Source: Lentzea terrae
Lineage (GTDB): Bacteria; Actinomycetota; Actinomycetes; Mycobacteriales; Pseudonocardiaceae
Assembly (NCBI RefSeq): GCF_003265345.1
Contig: NZ_QFWW01000022.1
Coordinates: forward strand, 76,136-140,135
Reading direction: 5' to 3'
DNA: 64,000 nucleotides
Part shown: piece after piece, positions 16,153-24,932 of the stretch
Layout of the letters: each line of letters begins with the position of its first letter
Position numbering within the stretch: the first letter of the stretch is position 1
The notes under the pieces: model-generated
Told to the model about the DNA's origin: nothing
What the model saw: the letters and a program-made list of their open reading frames with translations, nothing else
Database searches by the model: none
Made by a program: the position numbers and the translations under genes

Positions 16153-16805
16153 AGGTTCACTCCGAGGGTGGCGAGGTTGGCGCGGGTGGCGTCGGCGGCG
16201 GTGTGGCGGAACGCGTGCATGCCGACGGCCTGGGCGGCTTCGACGTTGACGGGCGCGTCGTCGAAGAACACGGCACGGCCGGCGGTGACGCCGATCTGGT
16301 CGAGGGTGTGGTGGTAGATGCGCTCGTCGGGCTTGCGCAGGCCGATGCGGCCGCTGATCACGACGGTGTCGAACAGCTCGATCAGCAGGTCCTTCGGGTA
16401 GCCCTCGCCCCAGCTGTTGGACAGCAGCGCGGTGTGCAGGCCGGCGGCGCGGGCCTTGCGGACGAGCTCGACCATCGCCGGGTCCGGGGTGGCGCCGCCG
16501 AACATGCGCCGCAGCAGCCCGGTCTCGTCGACCTGCGCACCGGTGGTCGTGATCAGCTCGGCGGCCAGCAGCCGTTCGAACTCGGGCACCGTGAGCTCGC
16601 CGGTCTCGAGGCGGTAGACCGGGTTGTCCGGAAGCGCGTCGCGGCCGAGCCACTCGCGCATGATGCGGCCGTAGACCTCGCGGTCGATGGCCTCGGCGTG
16701 CAGCCACGCGCCGACGAACTCGGGCACGGAGACCGTCAGGACGCCGCCCCAGTCGAAGACCAAAGCGTCGACGAGCGGCTGCTGCGGAAGTGTCGTGTCA
16801 CCCAC
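16149..16805 (-). CDS. HAD-superfamily hydrolase (HAD-IA)
   Basis: About 218 residues. Motif I FDWGGVLT (nucleophile Asp), motif II LLSNSWG, motif III Lys in GLRKPDERIY and motif IV FFDDAPVNVEAA are all present. It is the first gene of an operon with the APH-fold kinase and acyl-CoA dehydrogenase; a HAD domain precedes the kinase in mitochondrial ACAD10 as well. GTG 16805 is chosen over an upstream in-frame ATG at 16841 because a TACCCT hexamer ends 7 bases before it, and the longer version would place a TetR-like palindrome inside the coding region. Confidence 0.85.
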   Translation of the reverse strand: MGDTTLPQQPLVDALVFDWGGVLTVSVPEFVGAWLHAEAIDREVYGRIMREWLGRDALPDNPVYRLETGELTVPEFERLLAAELITTTGAQVDETGLLRRMFGGATPDPAMVELVRKARAAGLHTALLSNSWGEGYPKDLLIELFDTVVISGRIGLRKPDERIYHHTLDQIGVTAGRAVFFDDAPVNVEAAQAVGMHAFRHTAADATRANLATLGVNL

Positions 16806-16812
16806 GAGTCGG

Positions 16813-16832
16813 AGGGTACCGACCGGTCGGTA
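16813..16832 (-). promoter_or_regulatory. TetR-type palindrome overlapping the -10 of the HAD/APH/ACAD operon
   Basis: A perfect 16-bp palindrome TACCGACCGGTCGGTA (16817-16832) shares two bases with the minus-strand -10 hexamer TACCCT (16813-16818), which ends 7 bases before GTG 16805. ACCGACCGGTCGGT-type sites are typical of TetR regulators that sense acyl-CoAs. No TetR gene is in this window, so the regulator would be encoded elsewhere. Confidence 0.6.
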
Positions 16833-16950
16833 TGTCGGCAACCGGTGATCGGAACAACGACTTTCGGAGGATGGGACATGTTCGCTTTATACGGTTTCCG
16901 GCTCCTCCGGACCTCGATACGTTCGAGTCCGAAGGGGGTCGACACAACTG

Positions 16951-18450
16951 ATGGCAAGGATTGCGACGGCGGCTTGGGCCGCCGCGATGGCGCTCGCCGC
17001 CATCGGGGTCCCGGTGGCGCACGCGGAGGGCGACGGCCGGGTCGTCAACACTGACAAGGGTGCTGTGTCGGGCACGGTGACCAGCACTTATCGAACGTTC
17101 GGCGGCATCCCGTTCGCCGCCGCGCCGGTTGGGGAGAACCGGTGGCGCGATCCGCAGCCGGTCGCGCCGTGGCGGGGTGTGCGGGACGGGACGTTGCCCG
17201 CACCGGTGTGCGCGCAGGTGCCGCAGCTGGGCGAGCCGGCCTCGGACGTCGAGGACTGCCTCTATCTGAACGTCGTCACCCCGGCGAAGCCGTCGAAGAA
17301 GCCGCGGCCGGTCATGGTGTGGATCCACGGCGGCGGGTTTGTCAGCAACAACGCGTCGCAGTACGACGCGCGGTGGCTGGCGACGAAGAACGACGCCGTG
17401 GTCGTGACCGTCAACTACCGGCTGGGTGTGTTCGGGTTCTTCGGCTATCCGGGGCTGCCGGGTTCGGGTGCGTTCGGGCTGGCAGATCAGCAGGCGGCGC
17501 TGAAGTGGGTGCAGCGCAACGCCCGTGCGTTCGGTGGGAACGCCCGCAACGTCACGGTGTTCGGTGAGTCGGCGGGCGGGTTGAGTGTCTGCGCGTTGCT
17601 CGCGTCACCTGGCGCGGCGGGGCTGTTCCACCAGGCGATCATCCAGTCCGGTCCGTGCGGGCTGACCGCGCCGGGCGAGGCACCGGGTGAGCTGGTGCCG
17701 TTCTGGAAGCCGCGTGCCGAGGTCGAGCAGCAGGGCGTGGGCACGCTGGGCTGTCAGGACATCGCGTGCCTGCGCGGCCTGCCGGTGCGGAAGCTGCTGG
17801 AGGTGCACAGCGCGTTCGCGACACCGGCGTTCGGCACGCGGGTGCTGCCGATCAGCCCGCTGGAAGCGCAGAACACGGGCCGAATCCATCGAGTTCCGAC
17901 GCTGGTCGGGTCCACGCACGACGAGATGAACTTCTACGCGGGCCTCATCCTGCGCGATCCGGTGCCGGACGCGAACTACGAGGAGCGGGCCGCGCGGATG
18001 TTCGGGGCGGAACTGGGCGCGCAGGTCGTGGCCCGGTATCCGCTCGACGGCAACGGCGACGTGCGCGACGAGCTGGCGGCGGCGCTGACCGACCGGTCGT
18101 TCGCGTGCCCGACGCACGAGACGCGGCAGCAGCTCGGCCGCTGGACGAAGGTCGCGGGCTACGAGTTCGCCGAGCGCGACGTGCCGATGATCTTCCCGGA
18201 CATGCCGCCGTTCCCTGGCGGCTACGGCGCTTATCACGCGTCGGAGCTGCCGTTGTTGTTCGAGTTCGCGGATGTCCGGCTGACGGCGGGTCAGCGGGCG
18301 CTGTCGGAGTACATGGTCACCGCGTGGGGGAAGTTCGCGCGGACCGGTGAGCCCGCTTGGCGGGCACAGGTGCAGTCGCTGGCCGCGGGGGCGATCGGGC
18401 CGGCGGAGTTCGTGCAGGACCACCAATGCGAGTTTTGGGGAGCACAGTGA
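16951..18450 (+). CDS. Secreted type-B carboxylesterase (first of three tandem paralogues)
   Basis: 499 residues with a Sec signal peptide (MARIATAAWAAAMALAAIG, probable cut after AHA). The esterase/cholinesterase fold is clear: WIHGGGF oxyanion motif, ADQQAALKWVQRNARAFGG, nucleophile Ser207 in FGESAGGLS, acidic Glu in GSTHDEMNF and His in YHASELPLLF. It hydrolyses carboxylic esters outside the cell; the natural substrate is unknown. AAGGGGG lies 13 bases before ATG 16951. The stop overlaps the GTG of the next paralogue by 3 bases. The first gene differs most from the other two, for example LVPFWKPRAEVEQQ. Confidence 0.9.
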   Translation: MARIATAAWAAAMALAAIGVPVAHAEGDGRVVNTDKGAVSGTVTSTYRTFGGIPFAAAPVGENRWRDPQPVAPWRGVRDGTLPAPVCAQVPQLGEPASDVEDCLYLNVVTPAKPSKKPRPVMVWIHGGGFVSNNASQYDARWLATKNDAVVVTVNYRLGVFGFFGYPGLPGSGAFGLADQQAALKWVQRNARAFGGNARNVTVFGESAGGLSVCALLASPGAAGLFHQAIIQSGPCGLTAPGEAPGELVPFWKPRAEVEQQGVGTLGCQDIACLRGLPVRKLLEVHSAFATPAFGTRVLPISPLEAQNTGRIHRVPTLVGSTHDEMNFYAGLILRDPVPDANYEERAARMFGAELGAQVVARYPLDGNGDVRDELAAALTDRSFACPTHETRQQLGRWTKVAGYEFAERDVPMIFPDMPPFPGGYGAYHASELPLLFEFADVRLTAGQRALSEYMVTAWGKFARTGEPAWRAQVQSLAAGAIGPAEFVQDHQCEFWGAQ

Positions 18451-19928
18451 GGAAGCAGCTGACGGCGGTCGTGGCCGCCGCGATGGCGCTCGCCATCACG
18501 CAGGTTCCGGCTCAGGCACAGGGTGACGGCCGAGTCGTCAAGACCGACAAGGGCGCGGTGTCGGGCACCGTGACCGAGACCTACCGGACGTTCGGCAACA
18601 TCCCGTTCGCCGCTGCCCCGGTCGGGGAGAACCGGTGGCGCGACCCACAGCCGGTCCAGGCGTGGCAGGGCGTGCGGGACGGGACGTTGCCGAGCCCGGA
18701 CTGCGCGCAGACCGAGTTGCTGGGGCAGCCGGCGTCGCAGACCGAGGACTGTCTCTATCTGAACGTCACCACTCCGGCGAAGAAGACGGCGAAGCCGCGG
18801 CTGGTGCTGGTGTGGATCCACGGCGGCGGGTTCGTCAGCGGTGCCGCGAACATCTACGACGCGCGGTGGCTGGCGACGAAGAACGACGCCGTGGTCGTCA
18901 CCATCAACTACCGGCTGGGTGTGTTCGGGTTCTTCGGCTATCCGGGCCTGCCCGAGTCCGGTGCGTTCGGGATCGCGGACCAGCAGGCGGCGTTGCAGTG
19001 GGTGCAGCGCAACGCCCGCGCGTTCGGCGGCGACGCGCGCAACGTCACGATCTTCGGTGAGTCGGCCGGTGGGTTGAGCGTGTGCGCGCAGCTGGCGTCG
19101 CCGCAGGCGGCGGGCCTGTTCCACAAGGCGATCATCCAGTCGGGTCCGTGCGCGATGACGTTCCCCGGCGTGGGTCCTGGGTGGAGGGCCCGCGAGGAGA
19201 TCGAGCAGCTCGGCGCGGCGCAGCCGTTGGGCTGCCAGGACATCGCGTGTCTGCGGAACCTGCCGGTGTCGAAGCTGCTCGAGGTGCACAACGTCTTCGC
19301 GACACCGGCGTTCGGCACGCGGGCGTTGCCGGTCGATCCTGCCCTGGCGCAGCGGACCGGCCGGATGCACCGGGTGCCGACGCTGGTCGGGTCGACGCAC
19401 GACGAGGGCACGTTGTTCATCGGGCTGATCATGCCCGCGCCGGTGCCGGAGACCGCGTACCGGGCCCAGATCGCCGGGCTGTACGGGGAGAACGACGCGG
19501 ACAAGATCGTGGCCCGCTATCCCGTGAACGGCAACGGCGACGCGCGCGACGAGCTCGCGACCGTCATGTCGGACGGGTCGTGGGCGTGCGGGACTGACGA
19601 GACGCGGCAGCAGCTGAGCCGCAGGACGAAGGTGTCGGGCTACGAGTTCGCGGACGTCACCGTGCCGATGATCTTCCCCGACATGCCGGAGTTCCCCGGC
19701 GGCTACAAGGCGTACCACGCGTCGGAGCTGCCGTTCCTGTTCGACTTCGGCATCCCGCTCACGCCGGGGCAGCAGAAGCTGTCGGACTACATGATCGCGG
19801 CGTGGGGCCGGTTCGCGCGCACCGGTGATCCGGGCTGGCGCGCGGACGTGCAGTCGCTCGCGCCCGGTGCGGTCGGGCCGGCGGACTTCGTGAAGGACCA
19901 CAAGTGCGACTTTTGGGGGCAACTGTGA
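18447..19928 (+). CDS. Secreted type-B carboxylesterase (second tandem paralogue)
   Basis: 493 residues: signal peptide MRKQLTAVVAAAMALAITQV with cleavage after AQA, then the same fold as its neighbours with Ser206 in FGESAGGLS, Glu in GSTHDEGTLF and His in YHASELPFLF. Start GTG 18447 overlaps the preceding stop (GTGA) and is preceded by TTTTGGGGAG, so it is translationally coupled. Long stretches are identical to the flanking copies at DNA level, for example around IPFAAAPVGENRWRDPQP and YDARWLATKNDAVVVT. A triplication with later divergence explains this best. Confidence 0.9.
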   Translation: MRKQLTAVVAAAMALAITQVPAQAQGDGRVVKTDKGAVSGTVTETYRTFGNIPFAAAPVGENRWRDPQPVQAWQGVRDGTLPSPDCAQTELLGQPASQTEDCLYLNVTTPAKKTAKPRLVLVWIHGGGFVSGAANIYDARWLATKNDAVVVTINYRLGVFGFFGYPGLPESGAFGIADQQAALQWVQRNARAFGGDARNVTIFGESAGGLSVCAQLASPQAAGLFHKAIIQSGPCAMTFPGVGPGWRAREEIEQLGAAQPLGCQDIACLRNLPVSKLLEVHNVFATPAFGTRALPVDPALAQRTGRMHRVPTLVGSTHDEGTLFIGLIMPAPVPETAYRAQIAGLYGENDADKIVARYPVNGNGDARDELATVMSDGSWACGTDETRQQLSRRTKVSGYEFADVTVPMIFPDMPEFPGGYKAYHASELPFLFDFGIPLTPGQQKLSDYMIAAWGRFARTGDPGWRADVQSLAPGAVGPADFVKDHKCDFWGQL

Positions 19929-21412
19929 GGAAGATGCTGACCGCGGTACTCGCCGCGGCGATGGCGTTCGCCACCACCGGTGCGGCGTCCGCTGGTGACA
20001 ACGGCGCGGTGGTGCGCACCGACAAAGGCTTGGTCTCCGGAACGGTCACCGACACCTATCGGACGTTCGGCAACATCCCGTTCGCCGCTCCCCCGGTGGG
20101 TGAGAACCGGTGGCGCGACCCGCAGCCCGCGCAGGCCTGGCAGGGGGTGCGGGACGCGACGTTGCCCGCACCGGTCTGTGCGCAGAACCCGCAGCTGGGT
20201 CAGCCGGCGTCGCAGACCGAGGACTGTCTCTATCTGAACGTCACCACTCCGGCGAAGCCGTCGAAGAAGCCGCGGCCGGTGATGGTGTGGATCCACGGTG
20301 GCGGGTTCACCGCGGGTTCGGCGTCGTCGTATGACGCGCGGTGGCTGGCGACGAAGAACGACGCTGTCGTGGTGACGGTGAACTACCGGCTGGGTGTGTT
20401 CGGGTTCTTCGGCCATCCGGGTCTGCCGGGGTCGGGTGCGTTCGGGCTCGCGGACCAGCAGGCGGCACTCAAGTGGGTGCAGCGCAACGCCCGCGCGTTC
20501 GGCGGGAACGCCCGGAACGTGACGATCTTCGGTGAGTCGGCCGGCGGGTTGAGCGTGTGCGCGCAGCTGGCGTCGCCGCGGGCGGCCGGGTTGTTCGCCA
20601 AGGCGATCATCCAGTCGGGTCCGTGCGGGCTGACCTTCCCCGCGGCCACACCCGGCGAGTTCGCCGGGGTGTGGCGGGCGCGTGCCGACGTGGAGAAGCA
20701 GGGTGCCGGCACGCTGGGCTGCGCCGACCTGGCGTGCCTGCGTCAGCAGCCGGTCGAGAAGCTGCTGACAGTGCACGACCAGTTCAACTGGCCCGCCTAC
20801 GACACGGCGGTGCTGCCGATCGACCCGGTCGTGGCGCAGCGGACCGGGCGGATGCATCACGTGCCGACGATGGTCGGGTCGACGCACGACGAGATGACGT
20901 TGTTCGCGGCGTTGCTCTTCCCGCAGCCCATCCCGGAGTCCGCCTACCGGGCCCAGCTGGTCGGGTTGTTCGGGGAGAAGCACGCGGACAAGGTGCTGGC
21001 GTTGTATCCGGTGAACGGCAACAACGACGCGCGCGACGAGATGGCGACGGTGCTGACGGACAAGTCGTGGTCGTGCCCGTCGCACGTGGCGCGCAAGGAA
21101 CTCGGCCGGTACGCGCGGGTGTCCGGGTACGAGTTCGCCGACCAGGACGCGCCGATGATCTTCCCGTTGCCGCCGTTCCCCGACTATCGGGCCTACCACG
21201 CCTCCGAGCTGATGAGCCTGTTCGACATGGGCGCCCCGCTCAACGCTGAACAGCGCAAACTGTCGGACTACATGATCGCGGCGTGGGGCCGGTTCGCGCG
21301 CACCGGCGACCCCGGCTGGCGTTCGGCGGTGCAGTCACTGGCGCCTGGAGCAATCAAGGGCACTGATTTCGCCCGTGATCACCGGTGCGGGTTCTGGTCG
21401 TCCATCCTGTAG
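19925..21412 (+). CDS. Secreted type-B carboxylesterase (third tandem paralogue)
   Basis: 495 residues: signal peptide MRKMLTAVLAAAMAFATTG with cleavage after ASA, catalytic Ser205 in FGESAGGLS, Glu in GSTHDEMTLF, His in YHASELMSLF. GTG 19925 overlaps the preceding stop, again behind a TTTTGGGGG sequence, so the coupling element was duplicated with the gene. The segment near residue 290 (HDQFNWPAYDTAV) differs from HSAFATPAFGTRV in copy 1, pointing to changes near the substrate gorge (inference). An MFS exporter gene starts 4 bases after its stop. Confidence 0.9.
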   Translation: MRKMLTAVLAAAMAFATTGAASAGDNGAVVRTDKGLVSGTVTDTYRTFGNIPFAAPPVGENRWRDPQPAQAWQGVRDATLPAPVCAQNPQLGQPASQTEDCLYLNVTTPAKPSKKPRPVMVWIHGGGFTAGSASSYDARWLATKNDAVVVTVNYRLGVFGFFGHPGLPGSGAFGLADQQAALKWVQRNARAFGGNARNVTIFGESAGGLSVCAQLASPRAAGLFAKAIIQSGPCGLTFPAATPGEFAGVWRARADVEKQGAGTLGCADLACLRQQPVEKLLTVHDQFNWPAYDTAVLPIDPVVAQRTGRMHHVPTMVGSTHDEMTLFAALLFPQPIPESAYRAQLVGLFGEKHADKVLALYPVNGNNDARDEMATVLTDKSWSCPSHVARKELGRYARVSGYEFADQDAPMIFPLPPFPDYRAYHASELMSLFDMGAPLNAEQRKLSDYMIAAWGRFARTGDPGWRSAVQSLAPGAIKGTDFARDHRCGFWSSIL

Positions 21413-21415
21413 CGC

Positions 21416-22675
21416 ATGCCCGGCTACCGCGAGCTCGCCCGTGACGGGGAGTTCCGCGCCCTGTTCGTGGCGCACGTGGTGTCGGTGGCCGGGGACCAGT
21501 TCGCGCGGGTCGCGCTGACGGTGCACGTCTACGACCACACCGCCAGCGCGGGCCTGACCGCGCTGACCTACGCGTTGACGTTCCTGCCGGACCTGGTCGG
21601 TGGGCCCTTGCTCTCGGGGCTCGCCGACCGGTTCGCACGGAAAGAAGTGATGGTGGCCGCCGACCTCGCGCGGGCGGCCCTGCTGCTGGCGATGGCGGTG
21701 CCGCTGCTGCCCCTGTGGGCGTTGGCGGCACTGTTGGTGTTGGTGCAGTTCGCGGGGGCACCGCACGGGGCGGCGCGGGCGGCGTTGCTTCCGCAGATCT
21801 TGCCCGACGAGCGGTATCCGCTGGGTCAGGCGGTGCTGAGCACGGTCACGCAGGCGGCGCAGGTCGCCGGTTTCCTCACCGGCGGGGCGCTGGTCGCGTG
21901 GCTGGGTCCTGGGCTGGTGCTGGTGGCGGACGCCGTCACGTTCATGGTGTCCGCGTTCCTCGTGGGCGTTTTTCTGCTGGACCGGCCGGCGCCGGACCGT
22001 CCACACGTGCGGGCGTGGCCTGCCGACCTGGTGGGCGGGGCACGGCTGGTGTGGGGTGACCGCAGGTTGCGGGCGCTGGTCGCGCTCGCCTGCGTCTCCG
22101 GTTTCTACATCGTCGGTGAGGCGCTGGCCGTGCCCTATGCCGCGCAGCTCGGCGCGGGACCGGCCGGGGTGGGGTCGATCTTCGCCGCCTACGCCGCCGG
22201 TGCGGCCGCGGGCATGCTGCTGGTCGCGCACCTGCGTGAACGGACACAGTTGCGGGTGATGCCGTGGCTGGCCATCGCCGCGTGCGCGGTTCTTGTCCCG
22301 GCCGCGCTGCGGCCGGGTCTCGTCGTCAGTGTGGGGTTGTTCGCGCTGTCCGGTGCGGCCAGTGCCTATCACCTGGTCGCGAACACGACGTTCGTGCGCG
22401 CGGTACCGGACTCCTCGCGCGGCCAGGCGTTCGGTCTGGCCGTCACCGCGTTGCGGGTCTCCCAGGGCATCGGGGTGGCCCTGGCCGGAGTGGCCGCGGA
22501 AACCCTCGCGGTGCACCAGGTCGTCGCCGCCGCCGGAGCACTCGGCGTGCTCGCGGCAGGCGGTGCGGCGATCCTGTGGTGGTTCAGCGCCGCCAGTCGG
22601 TCGGACGCGCCCAGTCCGTCGGACGCAGCCAGTCGGTCGGACGAACGGGACGGCCGGCAGCGGAGGTACGGTTGA
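21416..22675 (+). CDS. MFS transporter, probable exporter
   Basis: 419 residues with about 12 hydrophobic segments; motif A appears as GLADRFARKEVMVAADLARA. The pattern MPGYRELARDGEFRALFVAHVVSVAGDQFARVAL is that of drug/metabolite MFS exporters of the enterobactin-exporter/tetracycline-like group. It follows the third carboxylesterase by 3 bases and has no ribosome site of its own, so it is translated from the esterase transcript. The C-terminus ends in a Ser/Asp-rich repeat (SRSDAPSPSDAASRSD) encoded by three 18-bp direct repeats. Confidence 0.88.
   Translation: MPGYRELARDGEFRALFVAHVVSVAGDQFARVALTVHVYDHTASAGLTALTYALTFLPDLVGGPLLSGLADRFARKEVMVAADLARAALLLAMAVPLLPLWALAALLVLVQFAGAPHGAARAALLPQILPDERYPLGQAVLSTVTQAAQVAGFLTGGALVAWLGPGLVLVADAVTFMVSAFLVGVFLLDRPAPDRPHVRAWPADLVGGARLVWGDRRLRALVALACVSGFYIVGEALAVPYAAQLGAGPAGVGSIFAAYAAGAAAGMLLVAHLRERTQLRVMPWLAIAACAVLVPAALRPGLVVSVGLFALSGAASAYHLVANTTFVRAVPDSSRGQAFGLAVTALRVSQGIGVALAGVAAETLAVHQVVAAAGALGVLAAGGAAILWWFSAASRSDAPSPSDAASRSDERDGRQRRYG
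22593..22646 (+). repeat. Three 18-bp direct repeats in the 3' end of the MFS gene
   Basis: Units start at 22593, 22611 and 22629, each CCAGTC(G/C)GTCGGACG plus three variable bases, encoding (A/P)S(R/P)SD(A/E). The period is a multiple of three, so copy number can change without breaking the frame of the cytoplasmic tail. Confidence 0.8.
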
Positions 22676-22785
22676 TCATGACTGCTCCTACGGGTGTTCG
22701 TTGCGCGGGAATCGCGCGATTTTGAGGGGTGCATTCTGTGAGGACTACTCACGGTGAGGTCCCCCACATGGAGCCACGACTTTGA

Positions 22786-22798
22786 GTTACCCGGTAGC
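22786..22798 (+). promoter_or_regulatory. Short dyad in the 164-bp leader region of the diguanylate cyclase
   Basis: GTTACCCGGTAGC pairs 5 of 6 bases around a central C and lies 42 bases before GTG 22840, preceded by TTTGAGTTAC. The rest of 22676-22839 holds no gene that I can support; the GGGGGTG ribosome site of the cyclase is at its end. A regulatory role is only a guess from position. Confidence 0.25.
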
Positions 22799-22839
22799 TA
22801 CAGTGGTTGGTTCCTGGACAGTGGTGTGGGGGTGAACGC

Positions 22840-24093
22840 GTGCCTTGGCTTGACCTGCGCCGGTGGAAGTTATGGTCGCTTCCTCCTGTGGTGCTGGCCT
22901 ATGTCGTGACGGTGGTTGTGTCAGCGACCCTCGTCACGCTCGCCACCGCATGGCGTACCCCTGCCGAGGCCTTGAACTGGCCCTTCTTCCTGCTGCTCTC
23001 CGGTGGCGCGGTAGTGCACCTGGAGGCGGCCAGGGGAATCGAACGGATCCGCGAAATCGGCGCCGAAGGCTCGCCGCACGCCCACATGCAATCGGTGTGG
23101 CTGTTCGCAGGCGTGCTCGTACTACCGATGCCACAGCTCGTGGCGCTGATCGTCATCAGCTACACGCACTCGTGGTTCCGGGTCTACAAGCGGCGGGCGG
23201 TCCTGTTCCGCAAGGTGTTCTCCGCGGCCACTGTCGTACTCGGCAGTGCCGTGGCGCAACTCGTTCTGGGGTTCTTCGGGGACCGTGCTGTTGACGTTGA
23301 CGGCCCGCTCGGCCTGTTGGCATTGGTTACGGCCGGGTTCCTGTATTGGTTCATCAACTATGCGCTGGTCGTGACCGCGATCTTCGTGACGAACCGGCAG
23401 AACCCCGTCAAGACCGCGCTGGGCAACGCCTCCGACGTGCTGATCGTGCAGGCCTCGGTCGGTCTCGGCTCCGGCGTCGCCATCATCATGACCATGCGGC
23501 CGTGGCTGACGCCGATGCTGCTGCTGACCGTCCTCGCCCTGCACATGGGCCTGCTGCTGCCCCAGTTCCGGGTCGCCGCCCGCACCGACTCCAAGACCGG
23601 CCTGGTCGACGCGACGTTCTGGCACGACGTGGCCGAACGCGAACTGGCCCGCGCCCGCCGCCTCGTCTCCACCGTCGGCGTGCTGATCCTCGACCTCGAC
23701 CACTTCAAGCAGATCAACGACACCTACGGCCACCTCGCCGGCGACCGCGTGCTGCGCGCCGTCGCCGACGCACTGAAACACTCCGTGCGTTCTTATGACC
23801 TCGTGGGCAGATTCGGTGGTGAGGAGTTCGCCGTGCTGCTGCCCGGTGTCAGCACCGACGAGGTCCGCGCCACCGCCGAACGCATCCGGTTCGAGATCGC
23901 GAGCCTGCACATCGTCGTCGTCGACCGCCTCGGCCAGGACCAGGTCGTGTCCGGCCTGACCGCCTCCGTCGGCGCCGCGGTGTTCCCGGACATCGCGACC
24001 GAGCTCAGCCCGCTGCTGCTCGCTGCGGACGAAGCGCTCTACAGCGCCAAGAACAACGGCCGCGACCGCGTCGCCACGGCCACCGTCTTCTAG
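22840..24093 (+). CDS. Membrane-bound GGDEF diguanylate cyclase
   Basis: 417 residues. Residues about 12-235 hold six hydrophobic segments forming an unrecognised membrane sensor; the rest is a GGDEF domain with VLILDLDHFKQINDTYGHLAGDRVL and an intact active-site GGEEF (about residues 325-329). An RSYD stands five residues before it, in the position of the RxxD inhibitory site, so the enzyme should make c-di-GMP and be product-inhibited. GTG 22840 has GGGGGTG five bases upstream. A PAS-GGDEF-EAL protein is encoded 2 kb away on the other strand. Confidence 0.9.
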   Translation: MPWLDLRRWKLWSLPPVVLAYVVTVVVSATLVTLATAWRTPAEALNWPFFLLLSGGAVVHLEAARGIERIREIGAEGSPHAHMQSVWLFAGVLVLPMPQLVALIVISYTHSWFRVYKRRAVLFRKVFSAATVVLGSAVAQLVLGFFGDRAVDVDGPLGLLALVTAGFLYWFINYALVVTAIFVTNRQNPVKTALGNASDVLIVQASVGLGSGVAIIMTMRPWLTPMLLLTVLALHMGLLLPQFRVAARTDSKTGLVDATFWHDVAERELARARRLVSTVGVLILDLDHFKQINDTYGHLAGDRVLRAVADALKHSVRSYDLVGRFGGEEFAVLLPGVSTDEVRATAERIRFEIASLHIVVVDRLGQDQVVSGLTASVGAAVFPDIATELSPLLLAADEALYSAKNNGRDRVATATVF

Positions 24094-24932
24094 GCGTCGA
24101 GGAACTCGGCGATCCGCTTCACCACCGGGGCAGGCTCCTCCACCCACGGGTAGTGCCCCACACCCTCGTGCACGAACAACGTCGCGTCCGGGAACAGCTC
24201 CGCCAGCTCGCGGCAGCGCCGCACCGGCGAAATCGGATCCTCCGTGCACGCGTACACCAGCACCGGGTGGTCGAAGTCCGTCAACGCCCGCCGCAGCACC
24301 CCCGGCACGAACGCGCCCTCGGCGTTGTAGCCCAGCGCCACGTGGTACTTCCACTGCCCCAGCTCAGCGTTCGCGTGCGCCTGCGACCGCTCGTCCCAGC
24401 GGGCGTACAGCACCGGCGACGCGGCAACCCGGTTCTCCACCGAGTCGTCACCGGCGGCGTTGCGCCTGAGCGCGGTCGTCGCCGACTCGAACCACGGCTG
24501 GTCCGCCCGCGAGGCCAGGAACGCGTCCCAGTCGCTCTGCTCCGGCGACAACCCGACTGACCGCAGCGCCGGGGTGAGCAGCACCAGCTTGCCGACGTGC
24601 TCGGGGAAGTCCGCGGCATAACCCATCGCGATCCCCGCCCCCGCCGAGTGCCCCAGCACGTCCACCACGCCGAGCCCCAGGTGGCGGCGCAACATCTCCA
24701 CGTCCCTGACCAGCATGTCCCGCCGGTAGGTGAACGGATCCGCCGGCTCGGCCGACTCACCCGTGCCCCGGTTGTCCAGGATGACCAGCCTGCGGTGCGC
24801 GTCCAGCCCACCCAGCGTCTCCAAGTACTCCGAAGCCCTGCCAGGACCACCGGCGAGCACCACGAGCGGGACGCCCTCGCCTGCTTCCCGATAGGCGAGC
24901 TCGGTGCCGTCGAACGAGGAGAACCGTGCCAT
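24090..24932 (-). CDS. Alpha/beta hydrolase (proline iminopeptidase-like)
   Basis: 280 residues. Motifs: VVLAGGPGRASEYL (oxyanion HGGPG-like), LDNRGTGES, nucleophile in DVLGHSAGAGIAMGYA, acidic Asp in VYACTEDPISPV and His in HEGVGHYPWVEE. The HGGPG-like segment and DNRGTGES point to the prolyl-aminopeptidase branch, but substrates vary widely. Its stop overlaps the stop of the diguanylate cyclase by 4 bases. The start ATG 24932 lies in the CATG that also holds the start of the divergent F420 gene, so both 5' ends coincide. Confidence 0.84.
   Translation of the reverse strand: MARFSSFDGTELAYREAGEGVPLVVLAGGPGRASEYLETLGGLDAHRRLVILDNRGTGESAEPADPFTYRRDMLVRDVEMLRRHLGLGVVDVLGHSAGAGIAMGYAADFPEHVGKLVLLTPALRSVGLSPEQSDWDAFLASRADQPWFESATTALRRNAAGDDSVENRVAASPVLYARWDERSQAHANAELGQWKYHVALGYNAEGAFVPGVLRRALTDFDHPVLVYACTEDPISPVRRCRELAELFPDATLFVHEGVGHYPWVEEPAPVVKRIAEFLDA

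Noticed and set aside
16878..17054. Short ORF MFALYGFRLLRTS... with a GGAGG upstream, before and into the first carboxylesterase
   Set aside because: It quickly becomes Arg/Gly-rich and runs out of frame through the signal peptide of the esterase; probably chance, though a leader role cannot be excluded.
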